The notes under the pieces were generated by a model. That model did no database searches. It had not been told where the DNA came from and saw only the letters and a list, made by a program, of their open reading frames with translations. Shown in pieces: positions 1-6,161 of a stretch of 18,669 bases of DNA. Position 1 is the stretch's first letter. Each line of letters starts with the position of its first letter. Both the position numbers and the translations under genes were made by a program. This DNA is from PVC group bacterium (GTDB taxonomy: Bacteria; Verrucomicrobiota; Kiritimatiellia; SS1-B-03-39; UBA6053), in contig PXDP01000326.1 of the NCBI GenBank assembly GCA_003565035.1, positions 1-18,669 on the forward strand. The letters are read 5' to 3'.

Positions 1-10
1 ATGGTACATC

Positions 11-80
11 CCCGGGGTGCACCCCCGCTGGCGCGGGTGCGAACCCCGGGCTACGGTGAGGCACCCACTTCGGGGTGCGG
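11..80. repeat. Palindromic intergenic repeat, copy 1
   Basis: Two adjacent hairpins. Bases 11-18 (CCCGGGGT) pair with 43-50 (ACCCCGGG), and 19-24 (GCACCC) pair with 35-40 (GGGTGC), forming one stem of about 14 bp with a 2-nt bulge. Bases 61-66 (GCACCC) pair with 73-78 (GGGTGC) around the loop ACTTCG. The right half, from about 39 to 78, is closely similar and in the same orientation to 2010-2050 on the other side of the GH28 gene. The sequence is GC-rich and non-coding. It could be a REP-like element or a bidirectional terminator; function unknown. Confidence 0.6.
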
Positions 81-273
81 ATTGTCTGTTGCGAGCTTCG
101 ACCCGGCATCTTCGGCATCTTTTTAAAATACCTGATAAAATAACACTAACTGAAGGACTCTTTCAAAGTCTTCTGTTTTGGTTTCGGTTTCAAGGTGAAA
201 GGGTTGCTGGCTGAAAGTCCGCACAGATTACCGGATGCATGTTGTGCCTGTTTCTGTGAAAAATTCCCTCTTT
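81..273. other. Gene-free stretch downstream of GH28 gene
   Basis: AT-richer than its surroundings. I see no convincing coding sequence, and no hairpin followed by a T tract that would clearly end the minus-strand GH28 transcript. The short open frames here lack coding character and family resemblance. Confidence 0.5.
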
Positions 274-1806
274 TCAACCGACTGAGTTTGGTTCTGCAGG
301 AGGGTCAAGGGTCAGTTCCCGGACGCTGCCGCTTTGCTCCAGATCCTCCATCTGGAGGGCTTTGCCGGCCACGCGGACATTTTCCAGGCGCACGCGGCTG
401 ACCCCGTATTCTTCACTCAGTCCGGTGATCAGGCAGCGTCCGGGTTCGTCGCTGATGAGATTGCGGATGTGCACGTTTTCGATCCGGCTGCGTCCCTTCA
501 CTTTCCGCCAGGTGGGGGCGGACGCGTGCAGATCGATCAGGCGTCCGTCCGAGGCGCTGCCCGGCCGGCTGTGATCCAGACGGTTCAGGCGAATGTCCTC
601 AAACACCACGTCGCGGATGTCGGCAAGGTCAAAGGCATCGATCACACACAGGCGGGCAGTGTGGACGGCGTCAATCCGCTCAAATCGGATTCGCTCCATG
701 CGGGCCGCGTGGGTTTCGGTCCCGATTTTGGCGGTGGCGGAATTGTTGATGGCCAGCAGATCGCTGACCACAATGTCGGCCACATCCCCGAGGAGTCCGT
801 CGTCCTCCCCGCAGCTCTTCACCGCCACCGCGTCGTCCCCGGTGTGCATCAGGCACTGGCGGATGGCAACCCGGCGGCAGCAGTCCGGATTGAGTCCGTC
901 GGTATTGATGAAACCGACTGGGGGGCGGTTGTTCAGAATCTTCAGCCGGGTCACCTCCACGTCCTCACAGCCGCGCAGATGGGTGTTCCAGTTGCAGGAG
1001 CTGCTGAAGACCGGCCCGTCAATCCGCAAAGAACGGCAGCCTTTGATACAGACCATATCCCGGAAATAGCGCTGCAAATCCAGTACCGGACGGTTGCCGT
1101 CGATGTGACCCGGACCGGTAATGGAAAGGTTCTCGACGGAAAGGGCGTTGATGAATGCTGCGCGCTTCGGGCCAAAGCCACCCACGGAGGGATCTCCGAT
1201 GTCGGCGGCGTTGTCACTCGCCTGCAGCACCGCCCCGCCGCACAGATGCAATCGGCAGTTGGACCGTAAATGCAGATCGCCGGCACGGTACAGACCCGGG
1301 GGCAAGACCAGGGTGTGCAGGTCCGAATCCGCAGACACCCGGTCGATGGCCGCCTGAAGCGCCGGGGTTTGAACGTGCACGTTATTTGGGGTCACCCCCA
1401 GATCCGCCGCCCGCAGCACCCCCGGACCTTCGGGATCGGAGGCGGGCGGTTCAAACGCCAGCATCAGATATCCCAACCCCTCGCACTCCACCACCAGATA
1501 GGGGGCGCCGCTGAAGCGGAACGCGGCCGGCTGTTTGTCCTGCTGCGGGGTCACCTCCAGTCCGAGCCGGCTTGGATAGACCCGGATGTCCCCGTGATGG
1601 CGCTTGACCGACAGGGCCAGCCCGTGCTCGACGTTTTCCGCCAGAGAGGCGTGCACAAAGTAAAACGGCACATCGCAGTGGCTGTAGCGGACGACCCGCA
1701 GGGGGATCCCGTCCACGGAGACATTCACCTGTTCTGCGGTTGGCAAATATCCCGACGGGAGCAGGGTGTTGAAATCGACGATTTGAGGATTGTTTTGGGA
1801 ATTCAT
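274..1806 (-). CDS. GH28-family (polygalacturonase-like) glycoside hydrolase
   Basis: Predicted beta-helix glycoside hydrolase of 510 residues. The first ~130 residues look like a beta-sandwich cap. The right-handed beta-helix follows, with GPGHIDGN at 231-238, NTDG at 301-304 and GDD at 323-325. In GH28 the aspartates of the last two motifs (D303, D324, D325) are catalytic. The usual GHG histidine motif is replaced by IGTETH (361-366), and no RIK motif, which in true polygalacturonases contacts the galacturonate carboxylate, is visible. The substrate may therefore not be pectin. The start at 1806 is chosen because the open frame upstream (to 1926) is low-quality and a purine-rich TAAGGGTAA sits about 9 nt upstream. 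No signal peptide is visible with this start, so it may be cytoplasmic. Its upstream region carries palindromes that may be operators. Family call solid, substrate unknown. Confidence 0.85.
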   Translation of the reverse strand: MNSQNNPQIVDFNTLLPSGYLPTAEQVNVSVDGIPLRVVRYSHCDVPFYFVHASLAENVEHGLALSVKRHHGDIRVYPSRLGLEVTPQQDKQPAAFRFSGAPYLVVECEGLGYLMLAFEPPASDPEGPGVLRAADLGVTPNNVHVQTPALQAAIDRVSADSDLHTLVLPPGLYRAGDLHLRSNCRLHLCGGAVLQASDNAADIGDPSVGGFGPKRAAFINALSVENLSITGPGHIDGNRPVLDLQRYFRDMVCIKGCRSLRIDGPVFSSSCNWNTHLRGCEDVEVTRLKILNNRPPVGFINTDGLNPDCCRRVAIRQCLMHTGDDAVAVKSCGEDDGLLGDVADIVVSDLLAINNSATAKIGTETHAARMERIRFERIDAVHTARLCVIDAFDLADIRDVVFEDIRLNRLDHSRPGSASDGRLIDLHASAPTWRKVKGRSRIENVHIRNLISDEPGRCLITGLSEEYGVSRVRLENVRVAGKALQMEDLEQSGSVRELTLDPPAEPNSVG

Positions 1807-1838
1807 AGTGTAAATTACCCTTACCCACAAGGGGGATG

Positions 1839-1853
1839 GATTCAATCTGAATC
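1839..1853. promoter_or_regulatory. Operator-like palindrome upstream of GH28 gene
   Basis: Perfect inverted repeat GATTCA-ATC-TGAATC, 32 bp upstream of the GH28 start codon at 1806. Length and symmetry suit a dimeric repressor or activator site. Neither protein nor function is shown. Confidence 0.35.
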
Positions 1854-1881
1854 GCGGTGTGATCGTTCCGCAGGCGTAGCC

Positions 1882-1894
1882 CGGGAATGTCCCG
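1882..1894. promoter_or_regulatory. Second short palindrome upstream of GH28 gene
   Basis: Inverted repeat CGGGA-ATG-TCCCG, followed by a third one at 1906-1920 (CAGTC-TGAAG-GACTG). Three short palindromes in 85 bp ahead of one gene suggest a control region, although five-base arms alone can occur by chance. Confidence 0.25.
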
Positions 1895-1989
1895 TATCCC
1901 CGGCTCAGTCTGAAGGACTGCTTCATCGATTCCCCGGCATGTGTACAAGGTGAGGCCGTCCTACAGACTGCGCCAATCTGTTAATCCTT

Positions 1990-2086
1990 CCATGGCTGGG
2001 CGCTCTCGCGCCAACCCATGGCTACAGTGAGGGCACCCGCTTCGGGGTGCATCCCCGGACAATTTTCCGATGGTCGGAAAACGGGG
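1990..2086. repeat. Palindromic intergenic repeat, copy 2, with hairpin cluster
   Basis: Three consecutive hairpins. 1990-2021: CCATGG arms plus inner GGCGC/GCGCC around a TCTC loop, with two mismatches. 2033-2050: GCACCC-GCTTCG-GGGTGC. 2053-2086: outer CCCCG/CGGGG and an inner perfect 8-bp stem TTTTCCGA-TGG-TCGGAAAA (2063-2081). The part 2010-2050 matches copy 1 at 39-78 in the same orientation, sharing GCTACRGTGAGG followed by the GCACCC/GGGTGC hairpin. The cluster lies just past the stop of the PEP-CTERM gene, so the inner stem could also end that transcript. Confidence 0.6.
2063..2081 (-). terminator. Possible terminator of the PEP-CTERM gene
   Basis: Perfect 8-bp stem with a 3-nt loop, starting about 28 bases after the stop codon of the minus-strand gene at 2110. 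On that strand only TTG follows the stem, so a canonical U tract is missing, although the stem arm itself ends in A's and T's. Confidence 0.35.
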
Positions 2087-2109
2087 TTCACCCACAAAAA
2101 GGAAATAGA

Positions 2110-2970
2110 TCAGGACCGGCGGCGGAAGAAGAGTAAACTTCCCAGAGCAATCCCCACCAACACCAGCGTGCCGGGCTCGGGGATGGCGGTGATGGTGATG
2201 TCGTCCACCAATTCGACAGACCTTCTCCGGCTGCCGTCGGATTGCGGCAATGCAAAGGAACCATAGATTTCCGAAAGGTTTTCAACCAGCGGACCGTTCG
2301 TAAATGTATCGGTGTGTGAGAGTAACAAGGTGCTGCTGATATTCCCTGAGCTGTCCGCTCCAAATAAGCGGGTTGTCATGATCCACTCTCCATTTGTTGC
2401 CTGCGGATTGAAGTCGGTCTCCATAAAATACCAGGCATTGTTTGTTACGGAAGTGAATGTATCTGACGTTTCAGATCCGCTGCCGTTGCCGCGGAGCCCG
2501 AGACCCAGCCGAATATCCACGGACTCCGTCGTGCCACCATTGTCCGTTTCCAAAAAGGTGAACAATGAATTGTCCGCTTCGGTAAAGCGGTTACCTGTTA
2601 CTTGGGTTACTTGACCCGTTATATCGTTATCTTTAAAGCCAAACGCAAATCTACGATTACCTTGCGCATCCTGATCGCCTGCGTTGAGAAATAAAAATGT
2701 GCTCATGGACAAGTCCCCAAGAGAACCATTGAATGAATCAGATGTGACGACCATTGCCTGACGGTTGCTGTTGTCTTCCCTGCCAATAGCACCTGTGCTG
2801 TTGATTCCGCCGTCCGAGATCCAGTCGGCTTCATTGGCCCCACCAACGATTCCGTTCCACCCCAAATCACTTTCATTGTTAAAATTATAAAAGACGGTGG
2901 TTGCGGCGGCGGGGAGCAACGCGGAGAGGGCGAGGAGCCCGAGGAGTAATTTGAGTTTGCTCGTATTCAT
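2110..2970 (-). CDS. Secreted PEP-CTERM sorting-domain protein
   Basis: Exported protein of 286 residues. It has an N-terminal signal peptide (MNTSKLKLLLGLLALSALLP, likely cleaved after AAA) and a C-terminal sorting tail with IPEPGT, a hydrophobic segment and a terminal RRR cluster. In PEP-CTERM proteins this tail is recognised by an exosortase and removed as the protein reaches the envelope or exopolymer. The middle (about residues 25-255) is polar, rich in Asn, Asp, Ser, Thr and Gly, and looks like a single beta-sandwich, possibly a lectin-like fold (inference). The start at 2970 is preferred over 3012 because the signal peptide begins there. No exosortase gene is in the window. The promoter region is shared with the divergent regulator at 3148. 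Ligand unknown. Confidence 0.85.
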   Translation of the reverse strand: MNTSKLKLLLGLLALSALLPAAATTVFYNFNNESDLGWNGIVGGANEADWISDGGINSTGAIGREDNSNRQAMVVTSDSFNGSLGDLSMSTFLFLNAGDQDAQGNRRFAFGFKDNDITGQVTQVTGNRFTEADNSLFTFLETDNGGTTESVDIRLGLGLRGNGSGSETSDTFTSVTNNAWYFMETDFNPQATNGEWIMTTRLFGADSSGNISSTLLLSHTDTFTNGPLVENLSEIYGSFALPQSDGSRRRSVELVDDITITAIPEPGTLVLVGIALGSLLFFRRRS

Positions 2971-3052
2971 TTTTACTTTTCTTTTCGAGTTCAGGTATTT
3001 GGTGTCCGACATTTTTCAGATGCGCATTTACTGTAGCACGGCCACGGCGGCC

Positions 3053-3094
3053 TGTGAACCCCGCAATTGCGTGTAAAACATGTCGAAATGCGTT
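3053..3094 (+). repeat. Inverted repeat flanking the XylR-type gene, left copy
   Basis: A segment starting TGTGAACCCC and containing TAAAACATGTCG. It recurs inverted at 4388-4429: the first ten bases are identical and 33 of 42 positions match when aligned without gaps. Within and just after it, CGAAAT (3084-3089) and ATTTCG (3096-3101) form a palindrome with 6-bp arms about 46 bp upstream of the regulator start, which suits an autoregulatory operator. Several differences between copies fall in third-codon positions of a short GTG-initiated frame (3054), so a tiny conserved peptide is an alternative reading. Confidence 0.6.
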
Positions 3095-3147
3095 GATTTC
3101 GGCAAAAAAGGCTTGTGAGGCGGAGCAAGTTGTGAAAGGGTGCGAGG

Positions 3148-4302
3148 ATGGAAGCGATACCGTCGATTTTGTTACTGTTGGGTTCGATGCCTTTTCACCG
3201 GGAAGTGATCCTGGGGGTTGCGGAGGCGGCGCGGGAGCGGGGGGGCTGGGATCTGGTGCGTTCGCGGGAGGCTCATTTGCCGCTGATGCTGGCCGAACGT
3301 AACTTTTCGGGAATCATTGCGCATGTGGGATCAGAGAAAATTGCGGCGCATTTTCGGAAGCTGGAGATGCCGGTGGTGAACATTTCCCGTCGGCTGGAAC
3401 GGACGGCGCTGCCGACGGTGGTGACGGACAATGAGGAGATGGGCCGGGTGGCGGCGGGGTATTTTTTGAAGAAGGGTTTCCGTTCGTTTGCGTTTCTGGA
3501 GGCACCGGAGGCTGTCTTCAGCCGGGAGCGGCAGGGGGGCTTCCACGCCGCCCTGCGGCAGGCGGGGTACAGCGCGTTTCCGCTGACCAAAGATGCGCTG
3601 TATGCCGCAGGCCGCAGCGTGGCACGGGACCGCGCCCGGGCCGCATGGCTGGCCTGGCTGGCGGAACAGCCGAAACCGGTGGCGGTGTTTGCCGCAACCG
3701 ACGAGTTTGCGGCGCGTATGAATGATTTCTGCCGCCGCGAGCAGATGACGGTGCCGGGAGAGATCGCGATTCTGGGGTGCGACAATGATGAGGTGAGCTG
3801 TCTGATGAATCATCCGCCCCGCTCCAGCATTGAACTGGGCGCGTATGGACTGGGGCGGCGCGCGGCGGAGGTGCTGGAGGGGCTTATGAAAGGGCGCAAC
3901 GCGCCTGGCGGCATTGTCCGGGTGCCGCCGGGGCAGGTGGTGTCGCGGCAGAGCACGGATATTCTCGCGGTAAGCGATCCGGTGATGCGGGAGGTGCTGC
4001 GTTTTCTGCAGGCGCATGTGGATGAGCCCCTGCAGGTCACGGATCTCTGCCGGGTGGCCGGCGTTTCCCGGCGTCCGCTGGAGTTGCGGTTTCAGAAGTA
4101 TCTGAACCGAACACCGCTGGAAATCATTCACGAGGCGCGCCTGGAGCAGGCGCGGCGGCTGCTGGTGACCACCCCCATGCAGGTGGCGGAAATCGCGCGC
4201 CGCTGCGGCTACCGGAACGGCGAGGTGTTCAGCAAAGCGTTCCGCAAAGCGCATGGCGTGACCCCGCGTGCCTATCGGGGGACACGCGCGTCCGCGTATT
4301 AA
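3148..4302 (+). CDS. XylR-type regulator (LacI-like sensor + AraC HTH)
   Basis: DNA-binding regulator of 384 residues. Residues ~5-265 form a periplasmic-binding-protein-like sugar sensor of the LacI/GalR type, seen in the GYFLKKGFRSFAFL segment, the VFAATDEFAARM segment and ILGCDNDE. The VSRQSTD linker is typical of XylR homologues. Residues 277-377 are an AraC-type double helix-turn-helix, ending in the GYRNGEVFSKAFRKAHGVTPRAYR signature. This is the order found in E. coli XylR, which binds a sugar and activates catabolic genes. GAAAGGGTGCGAGG just upstream gives a ribosome site for this ATG. It is divergent from the PEP-CTERM gene and bracketed by an inverted repeat, suggesting autoregulation. 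The effector cannot be deduced; D-xylose specificity should not be assumed. Confidence 0.9.
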   Translation: MEAIPSILLLLGSMPFHREVILGVAEAARERGGWDLVRSREAHLPLMLAERNFSGIIAHVGSEKIAAHFRKLEMPVVNISRRLERTALPTVVTDNEEMGRVAAGYFLKKGFRSFAFLEAPEAVFSRERQGGFHAALRQAGYSAFPLTKDALYAAGRSVARDRARAAWLAWLAEQPKPVAVFAATDEFAARMNDFCRREQMTVPGEIAILGCDNDEVSCLMNHPPRSSIELGAYGLGRRAAEVLEGLMKGRNAPGGIVRVPPGQVVSRQSTDILAVSDPVMREVLRFLQAHVDEPLQVTDLCRVAGVSRRPLELRFQKYLNRTPLEIIHEARLEQARRLLVTTPMQVAEIARRCGYRNGEVFSKAFRKAHGVTPRAYRGTRASAY

Positions 4303-4319
4303 GGGACCCGCGAACCTTT

Positions 4320-4334
4320 CACGCCAGCGGCGTG
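4320..4334 (+). terminator. Hairpin after the XylR-type gene
   Basis: Perfect stem CACGCC-AGC-GGCGTG, 17 bp after the stop codon. No T tract follows, so it is not a canonical intrinsic terminator. Confidence 0.35.
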
Positions 4335-4387
4335 GTGGCAGAGTCGGCCCGCAAATGTGGGAAGGGAGAGAGAAGAGTTGAGAGGGA

Positions 4388-4429
4388 AGCGCATTCCGAC
4401 AGGTTTTAAGCGTAATCATGGGGTTCACA
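4388..4429 (-). repeat. Inverted repeat flanking the XylR-type gene, right copy
   Basis: Reverse-complement partner of 3053-3094. Read on the minus strand it starts TGTGAACCCC and contains TAAAACCTGTCGGAATGCG. It also holds a GGAA-TGCGC-TTCC palindrome at the place matching the left copy's palindrome. The short frame starting GTG at 4428 encodes the same NP-x-I-x-x-KTCRNAL pattern as the left copy. Confidence 0.6.
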
Positions 4430-4496
4430 CCCGGAAAGATGCATGATAGGGTATGGGTTCACTTGATTGTTTTCATTTTCTTCACATTAAGATTTT

Positions 4497-4682
4497 ATGC
4501 AAAAGTACATTCGGATGTTGTGTTTTCTTGGATTTACCCTGCGCCTGGCCGCGCAGACCACGGTGGTGCTTAACCCTTATGCTGAAGTGGACTGGAACTC
4601 CGTGGAGGTTCATAAAGCCAATCTGCACTGGCGTAATTTCCGACTGCAGATTTACCGGCACTTCCAGAATCCCCGGGATTGA
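4497..4682 (+). pseudogene. N-terminal fragment of a secreted PHP-like protein
   Basis: Open frame of 61 residues starting with a plausible signal peptide (MQKYIRMLCFLGFTLRLAAQ), followed by VVLNPYAEVDWNSVEVHKANLH. From memory, this resembles the N-terminus of exported PHP-domain phosphoesterase-like proteins, where NPY..VDW.......KANLH is followed by a second histidine and a TRSDG-like metal-binding stretch. Here that continuation is absent: after KANLH the frame runs into unrelated residues and stops at 4680. This points to truncation by deletion or recombination. The upstream ribosome site is poor. It could instead be an intact small exported protein; the homology is by eye only. Confidence 0.4.
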
Positions 4683-4713
4683 CAAAAAGCGATTCCAAGC
4701 ACATCATTTATAA

Positions 4714-4929
4714 ATGGATAAAATTTCTGTAAATTATGAGGAAGAGATCGGGAAAACGGTAGGCCGTCGCAAAGCGCCGGCGTCAGGGATCTCTTCCGCA
4801 GGCCTGCAACAAACCGGCGCGGCCCTTTTTCAGAAATGGGGAAAAGGGATGCCGAAAGGGGTGTACCGCTATCAGAGCCATGAGGAGGCGGATCGGGATC
4901 TGATGCGGAATATTGTGCGGGTGAAGTGA
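4714..4929 (+). CDS. Small antitoxin-like protein (GMPKGVYRY motif)
   Basis: Protein of 71 residues, basic in the middle, ending in GMPKGVYRYQSHEEADRDLM and a short tail. This KGVYR(Y/F)-x-(S/T)HEEAD pattern resembles small proteins found immediately upstream of nucleotidyltransferase-like genes in PVC-group and other genomes, where the pair is usually thought of as a toxin-antitoxin or defence pair. The stop codon overlaps the start of the next frame by one base (TGATG), the coupling expected of such a pair. It lies in a stretch of broken genes. A ribosome site is not obvious. Function is inferred from motif resemblance and arrangement. Confidence 0.5.
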   Translation: MDKISVNYEEEIGKTVGRRKAPASGISSAGLQQTGAALFQKWGKGMPKGVYRYQSHEEADRDLMRNIVRVK

Positions 4930-5027
4930 TGGGAGACCCGCTCGAATCCCGGCCGCCAACCGAAGACGATTTTGTCTCACTTTTCTCCGGGAGTGGTTCG
5001 CCGCGCGCGGAAAGCAACCGCCTTTAG
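4929..5027 (+). pseudogene. Truncated nucleotidyltransferase-like toxin start
   Basis: Frame of 32 residues overlapping the preceding gene by one base. It begins MGDPLESRPPTEDDFVSLFS. The PPTEDDFV-x-L stretch looks like the N-terminus of nucleotidyltransferase-like proteins (AbiEii or MNT-like), where an RYxxVGG strand and a GS-x-D catalytic motif normally follow. Here the sequence changes to GSGSPRAESNRL and stops, so no catalytic part remains. I read it as the stump of a lost partner of the 4714-4929 gene. The resemblance covers about 20 residues and is by eye, so an unrelated short peptide is possible. Confidence 0.4.
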
Positions 5028-5099
5028 ATTGACGGCGATTTCGTAAATTTGAATAAGCCCTCCTTGTAATCTTTTCTGGGGCTTCATAGAGGTCATTTT

Positions 5100-5174
5100 A
5101 TGAACAAAAAGCCTTTCCGCGAGAACCGCAGCACCATGGTCACCGAAGACCGGGTGGAAAAGGGGAGGGGATGA
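5100..5174 (+). CDS. Possible 24-residue leader ORF before the AraC gene
   Basis: Short frame, ATG at 5100 to TGA at 5172-5174, preceded by AGAGG at 5089-5093. Its stop overlaps the AraC-family start codon as ATGA. It has no recognisable family and a basic composition. Overlap and spacing would permit translational coupling, but an open frame this short is expected often by chance. If it is not translated, the stretch 5028-5170 holds no gene. Confidence 0.2.
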   Translation: MNKKPFRENRSTMVTEDRVEKGRG

Positions 5175-6058
5175 GCAAAGAAAATCGCAAACGCGGCGCA
5201 ATGGCTTCCCCCCAACTACTTTGGATCGCCCGCTTTGATTATCGCGGGGGCATGCGGGTGGTGGAGCATGAACACTCGTTTCACCAGTGTCTGCTGGTGC
5301 TGGGCGGGGAGGTGGACGCGCATCTGGACGGGGCGTCTCACACGGGGATGCCAGGGGATTTTTTTTGGTTCGCCCCGGGTGTCCGTCATGGCTGGACCGT
5401 GCTGCCGGAGAGCCATCTCAAAACGCTGGACATGAAATTCAGTCTTCCGGATTCGTGGATGTCCGGTGAGGGCATCCCTCAAACCGGGGGCCATGCGCCC
5501 CGTCCGGATCTGGAAACGCCCTTCCGGGCGGTGTACGCCTGCGCCCGTTCCTCCCCGAAATTGCGGGAAACCCGTTGCAACCTGATGTTGCACGCTTTTC
5601 TGTTGCAGGCGGCCTTTGCCCCGGATGCGGCGGCCGTCCCGGAATGGGAGGTCTCCGGGGGGCAACCTGAGGTTCCGGGGGTGGTGCACCGACTGGACCA
5701 GTTGTTTTCCGAGGCCCCGGCGCACAAATGGACAGCGGCGGATATCGCCGCGCAGTTGCATCTTTCCTATCGCCGAATCAGTCAACTGTGTCAGGAGGAG
5801 ACAATGCAAACCCCGATGCGGATTTTGCGGGAGGTTCGCATCCGGAGGGCGAAGGAGCTTCTCTGCTACGGGGATGTGGCGGTGAAGGAGGTGGCCGAAC
5901 TCACGGGCTTTGAAAGTGTTCATCATTTCAGCCGTTCTTTTCGCGAGGAGGTCGGGAGTCCGCCGGCGGCCTGGCGGGAACAGGTCCGTGCCGCCCTGCC
6001 TGCGGGGGTGGAGCTGGCTCCGGGTTTTCAAAACCGTCTCCGGATCGAGGAAATGTAA
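5171..6058 (+). CDS. AraC-family transcriptional regulator
   Basis: Regulator of 295 residues. Residues ~15-95 form a cupin-like sensor: HEHSFHQCLLVLGGEVDAHL, then a PGDFFWFAPGVRHGW turn typical of AraC N-terminal sugar-binding barrels. Residues ~187-270 carry the paired helix-turn-helix, WTAADIAAQLHLSYRRISQL and then VAVKEVAELTGFESVHHFSRSF with the usual GSPPAAWR ending. The start at 5171 follows a very G-rich AGGGGAGGGG that touches the ATG; M11 (5201) is an alternative start but has no ribosome site. It lies 103 bp upstream of the dehydrogenase and GH39 genes on the same strand and probably controls them in response to a sugar. Confidence 0.9.
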   Translation: MSKENRKRGAMASPQLLWIARFDYRGGMRVVEHEHSFHQCLLVLGGEVDAHLDGASHTGMPGDFFWFAPGVRHGWTVLPESHLKTLDMKFSLPDSWMSGEGIPQTGGHAPRPDLETPFRAVYACARSSPKLRETRCNLMLHAFLLQAAFAPDAAAVPEWEVSGGQPEVPGVVHRLDQLFSEAPAHKWTAADIAAQLHLSYRRISQLCQEETMQTPMRILREVRIRRAKELLCYGDVAVKEVAELTGFESVHHFSRSFREEVGSPPAAWREQVRAALPAGVELAPGFQNRLRIEEM

Positions 6059-6119
6059 GCATTTCCATTTCAGACAAAAGATTCTCTATCAAGGGCAAAG
6101 ACAAATCGCCGGCGTTGTG

Positions 6120-6138
6120 GTTCAATGGCACCATGAAC
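6120..6138. promoter_or_regulatory. Operator-like palindrome before the dehydrogenase gene
   Basis: Imperfect inverted repeat GTTCAATGGCACCATGAAC: 5-bp outer arms GTTCA/TGAAC and inner TGG/CCA with one unpaired A, 23 bp upstream of the start codon at 6162 and just ahead of its ribosome site. It could be a regulator site or an mRNA hairpin affecting translation. Confidence 0.3.
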
Positions 6139-6161
6139 ATAACCAACAGGAGATGCCCCCG

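Noticed and set aside
334..1269. Plus-strand open frame of 311 codons over the GH28 gene
   Set aside because: It overlaps a minus-strand gene with GH28 motifs and has no recognisable domain.
3054..3302. 82-codon frame ahead of and overlapping the XylR-type gene
   Set aside because: After the repeat-encoded start it becomes Gly-rich shadow sequence over the regulator gene. Only the short repeat part is of interest and is reported as such.
4453..4713. Plus-strand open frame of 86 codons
   Set aside because: It overlaps the 4497 fragment in another frame and is Cys/Trp-rich with no family resemblance; the 4497 frame has a signal peptide and a recognisable N-terminus.
5910..6161. Extended start for the dehydrogenase, 84 codons upstream
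   Set aside because: The extension overlaps the end of the AraC gene in another frame and shows no MDR similarity; AGGAG at 6148-6152 fixes the start at 6162.
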